Below are positions 30,560 through 32,968 of a DNA stretch of 32,968 nucleotides, piece after piece. The first letter of the stretch is position 1. Each line of letters opens with the position of its first letter. The DNA lies in assembly GCA_026708635.1 (NCBI GenBank), contig JAPOUP010000151.1:1-32968 (forward strand). The letters are read 5' to 3'. Source of the DNA: Rhodobacter sp. GTDB taxonomy: Bacteria; Pseudomonadota; Alphaproteobacteria; Rhodobacterales; Rhodobacteraceae. The notes beneath the pieces were generated by a model that made no database searches, was not told the DNA's origin, and saw only the letters and a list, made by a program, of their open reading frames with translations. The position numbers and the translations under genes were made by a program.

Positions 30560-32776
30560 CCGTCGCGCCTTTCGCCCCCGCTGCCCTGCCCGTCCATAAG
30601 TCGAACGTCCGGCCGCGTTCACGCTCGCCGCTTCGATAGCGCTCTGGCGGGCCATCGGGTCGTCATGTAACGCGAGATCAACCGCCTCGAGACGCTTGAT
30701 TTCATCGCGTAGACGGGCGGCTTCCTCGAATTCAAGGTTCTCCGCCGCCTTGGTCATTTCGACGCGCAGTGCATCCAGATGTGACTGAAGGTTGTCTCCG
30801 ATCGCTGGCATTTCAACCGTCGCGGTCACGCGGGCCATGTCGGTGTCACCTTTGTATAGGCCGGCTAGAATGTCCTCGACATTCTTCTTGACCGTTTCGG
30901 GCGTAATGCCGTTGGCTTCGTTGTAGGCGATCTGCTTGGCGCGCCGGCGTTCGGTTTCCTTGAGGGCCCGGTCCATGGAGCCAGTGACACGGTCCGCATA
31001 CATTATGACACGACCTTCCGCGTTTCGTGCCGCACGGCCGATCGTCTGGATGAGTGAGGTCTCTGATCGCAAAAACCCTTCCTTGTCCGCGTCAAGGATC
31101 GCGACAAGACCGCATTCGGGAATGTCGAGTCCCTCACGCAGCAGATTGATTCCCACAAGTACGTCGAACGCGCCAAGCCTAAGGTCACGCAGGATCTCAA
31201 TTCGCTCGATCGTGTCGATATCTGAGTGCAGGTAGCGGACACGGATTCCCTGCTCGTGCAGATATTCGGTGAGATCCTCCGCCATGCGCTTGGTGAGAGT
31301 GGTGACTAGGGTTCGGTCACCCCGTTGGGCGACTCTGCGAACCTCGTCCAGAAGATCATCGACCTGTGTCTCAACGGGGCGGACGTCGATTTCGGGATCC
31401 ACCAGGCCCGTGGGGCGTATCAACTGTTCGGTGAACACGCCGTCCGTCTGATCGAGTTCCCAGGCGGCCGGGGTAGCGGAGACGAAAATCGACTGGGGTC
31501 GCATGGCATTCCACTCCTCCGATTTGAGTGGACGGTTATCCATGCAGGACGGTAGACGGAACCCGTGCTCCGCGAGCGTGAACTTGCGACGGTAATCGCC
31601 CCGATACATGCCTCCGATCTGGGGAACGGACACATGAGATTCATCCGCGAAAACAATAGCATGGTCGGGAATGAATTCAAACAGGGTGGGAGGCGGCTCA
31701 CCCGAGCGGCGACCGGTGAGATAGCGGGAGTAATTCTCGATTCCATTGCAGGATCCGGTGGCTTCAAGCATTTCAAGATCGAAGTTTGTACGTTGCTCAA
31801 GCCTTTGGGCCTCCAAGAGTCTCTTTTCGGATACTAGCTGGTCCAGGCGCTGGCGGAGTTCTTTCTTGATATTGACGATAGCCTGCTGGAGTGTAGGCCG
31901 CGGTGTCACGTAGTGACTGTTCGCATAGACTCGGATGCGGTCGAACCGGCCGGTTTTCTGGCCGGTAAGTGGATCGAATTCGGCGATGGATTCCAGTTCC
32001 TCCCCGAAGAACGACATTCGCCATGCGCGGTCCTCCAAATGGGCGGGGAATATCTCTAGGATGTCTCCACGCACGCGGAAGCACCCTCGTTGGAACGCCT
32101 GGTCATTGCGGCGGTACTGTTGGGCGACAAGATCCGCGATTATACGACGTTGGTCGTAGGGCTTGCCCGCAACGAGGTCCTGAGTCATGGCGCCGTAGGT
32201 TTCGACCGAACCGATTCCGTAAATGCAGCTGACCGATGCCACGATGATGACATCGTCGCGTTCCAGAAGCGCTCGTGTCGCGGAGTGGCGCATCCGGTCG
32301 ATCTGCTCGTTTATCTGGGACTCCTTCTCGATGTAAGTGTCCGAGCGCGGCACATAGGCTTCCGGCTGATAGTAGTCGTAGTAACTCACGAAATACTCGA
32401 CCGCGTTCTCCGGAAAAAACCCCTTGAACTCGCCATATAGCTGGGCCGCGAGTGTCTTGTTGGGTGCCAGAACTATCGCCGGACGCTGGGTCTCCTCGAT
32501 AACTTTGGCCATGGTGTAAGTCTTGCCGGTTCCGGTGGCGCCGAGAAGGACCTGGTTCCGCTCTCCATCGTGGATGCCCCGGCTGAGTTCGGCAATGGCG
32601 GCGGGCTGATCGCCTGCCGGCTGGAATTCGGTATGCATTACGAATCTGATGCCACCCTCTAGCTTCCCGCTTGGCTGAAGGTCTGGATCATGCTGTTGCT
32701 CGGCTGAGAGTGACATTCTGGCGCTTTCTTCGGATCGGTTTGTTAATGAACCCCTTCCCTCAAGGCTTGGGATCAT
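30548..32776 (-). CDS. uvrB: excinuclease ABC subunit B
   Basis: A 742-residue UvrB, the damage-verifying helicase-like subunit of UvrABC nucleotide excision repair in the cytoplasm. Walker [11 protein letters not shown] is at about 79-88, followed by the beta-hairpin region [27 protein letters not shown] is the Walker B region, and [23 protein letters not shown] plus [19 protein letters not shown] are the C-terminal helicase motifs. A UVR coiled-coil [18 protein letters not shown] lies near the end, then a basic tail ending KARRKKR. ATG 32776 is taken, with AGGA about eight bases upstream. ATG 32716 with GAAGAAAG upstream is an alternative that removes 20 poorly conserved residues. It is a housekeeping gene convergent with the catabolic locus and probably not part of it. 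No clear SOS box was seen. Confidence 0.98.
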   Translation of the reverse strand: MIPSLEGRGSLTNRSEESARMSLSAEQQHDPDLQPSGKLEGGIRFVMHTEFQPAGDQPAAIAELSRGIHDGERNQVLLGATGTGKTYTMAKVIEETQRPAIVLAPNKTLAAQLYGEFKGFFPENAVEYFVSYYDYYQPEAYVPRSDTYIEKESQINEQIDRMRHSATRALLERDDVIIVASVSCIYGIGSVETYGAMTQDLVAGKPYDQRRIIADLVAQQYRRNDQAFQRGCFRVRGDILEIFPAHLEDRAWRMSFFGEELESIAEFDPLTGQKTGRFDRIRVYANSHYVTPRPTLQQAIVNIKKELRQRLDQLVSEKRLLEAQRLEQRTNFDLEMLEATGSCNGIENYSRYLTGRRSGEPPPTLFEFIPDHAIVFADESHVSVPQIGGMYRGDYRRKFTLAEHGFRLPSCMDNRPLKSEEWNAMRPQSIFVSATPAAWELDQTDGVFTEQLIRPTGLVDPEIDVRPVETQVDDLLDEVRRVAQRGDRTLVTTLTKRMAEDLTEYLHEQGIRVRYLHSDIDTIERIEILRDLRLGAFDVLVGINLLREGLDIPECGLVAILDADKEGFLRSETSLIQTIGRAARNAEGRVIMYADRVTGSMDRALKETERRRAKQIAYNEANGITPETVKKNVEDILAGLYKGDTDMARVTATVEMPAIGDNLQSHLDALRVEMTKAAENLEFEEAARLRDEIKRLEAVDLALHDDPMARQSAIEAASVNAAGRSTYGRAGQRGRKARRKKR

Positions 32777-32809
32777 GAGACATCCTATGTATGGGCTATC
32801 AGGGCAAGG

Positions 32810-32968
32810 ATGAAGAAAACGCCGACGGCATATTGCTATGCCAGCAACCCGCGATCCAATATTCTAGGTCTTGCGCATACGGTTGTCTGTCTGCGATACT
32901 GTCCCTGTTGTCAGGAGGTGTCCATACCGGGAGGGGCGATGGGGGCGCGCATCCACCAGCCGGCGCGG
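32810..32968 (+). other. possible partial open frame running off the right edge
   Basis: From ATG 32810 the frame is open for 53 codons to the window end. An internal ATG at 32939 in the same frame has GGGAGG four to five bases upstream. The translation (beginning [10 protein letters not shown]) matches nothing I recognise. The stretch also holds the uvrB promoter region on the other strand. It may be non-coding. Confidence 0.2.

Noticed and set aside
30298-30597. A 99-codon minus-strand gene between the racemase-fold gene and uvrB
   Set aside because: It overlaps the uvrB end in another frame, has no familiar domain and is rich in Arg and Gly as expected of a shadow frame in GC-rich DNA.
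1-32968. CRISPR arrays, insertion sequences, integrases or defence systems
   Set aside because: No spaced direct repeats, transposase or integrase domains, or defence-type genes were seen; the locus is metabolic.

Overview
The window looks like alphaproteobacterial chromosome of fairly high G+C. The UvrB at the right edge strongly resembles those of Rhodobacterales-type bacteria (from memory, not a database search). Apart from uvrB and unassigned stretches at both ends, about 30 kb forms one dense catabolic locus. It holds CoA-thioester enzymes, oxidoreductases, C-N hydrolases and three unrelated uptake systems.

Layout from left to right: 1-601 has no recognisable gene. On the minus strand come a GntR/UTRA regulator and a GMC oxidoreductase (2978 to 602), then a divergent acetyl-CoA hydrolase/transferase-family gene (4274 to 3051). 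On the plus strand are MmgE/PrpD, a PaaK-like CoA ligase and an amidase (4347-8322), joined by ATGA overlaps. Next are two minus-strand blocks: MaoC hydratase, acyl-CoA dehydrogenase and crotonase (10796 to 8332), and a long run of peptide-type ABC transporter, SDR, second GMC oxidoreductase, PuuE-like deacetylase and second MmgE/PrpD (21314 to 10914). Divergent from it on the plus strand are a HapK-like small protein, CitE-like lyase, two CaiB/BaiF CoA-transferases, a BASS-like permease and a GAF protein (21552-26521). A TRAP transporter and an Asp/Glu-racemase-fold protein follow (26709-30309). uvrB converges from the right.

The strongest unifying signal is a palindrome, TTTGTCCGGACAAA. Its 10-bp core TGTCCGGACA occurs exactly four times (about 0.03 expected by chance in 33 kb), and two close variants lie in two other promoter regions. 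Together the sites cover the start of every transcription block except the GntR-GMC pair. The GT-N-NN-N-AC layout fits the HutC/UTRA branch of GntR factors, so the GntR at 2244-2978 is the obvious candidate regulator of one regulon.

Inferred job: import of a carboxylate and/or a peptide- or amide-like compound, oxidation by GMC and SDR enzymes, C-N bond cleavage by the amidase and PuuE-like protein, CoA activation by the ligase and CaiB transferases, then dehydrogenation (ACAD), hydration (MaoC) and C-C cleavage (CitE-like). The MaoC + CitE + CoA-transferase + MmgE/PrpD set recalls itaconate/mesaconate-type C5 dicarboxylate pathways, but the substrate cannot be read from the sequence. Three enzymes lack the usual catalytic residues of their families: the hydrolase/transferase, the crotonase and the racemase-fold protein. 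This suggests chemistry that a family name alone would mislabel.
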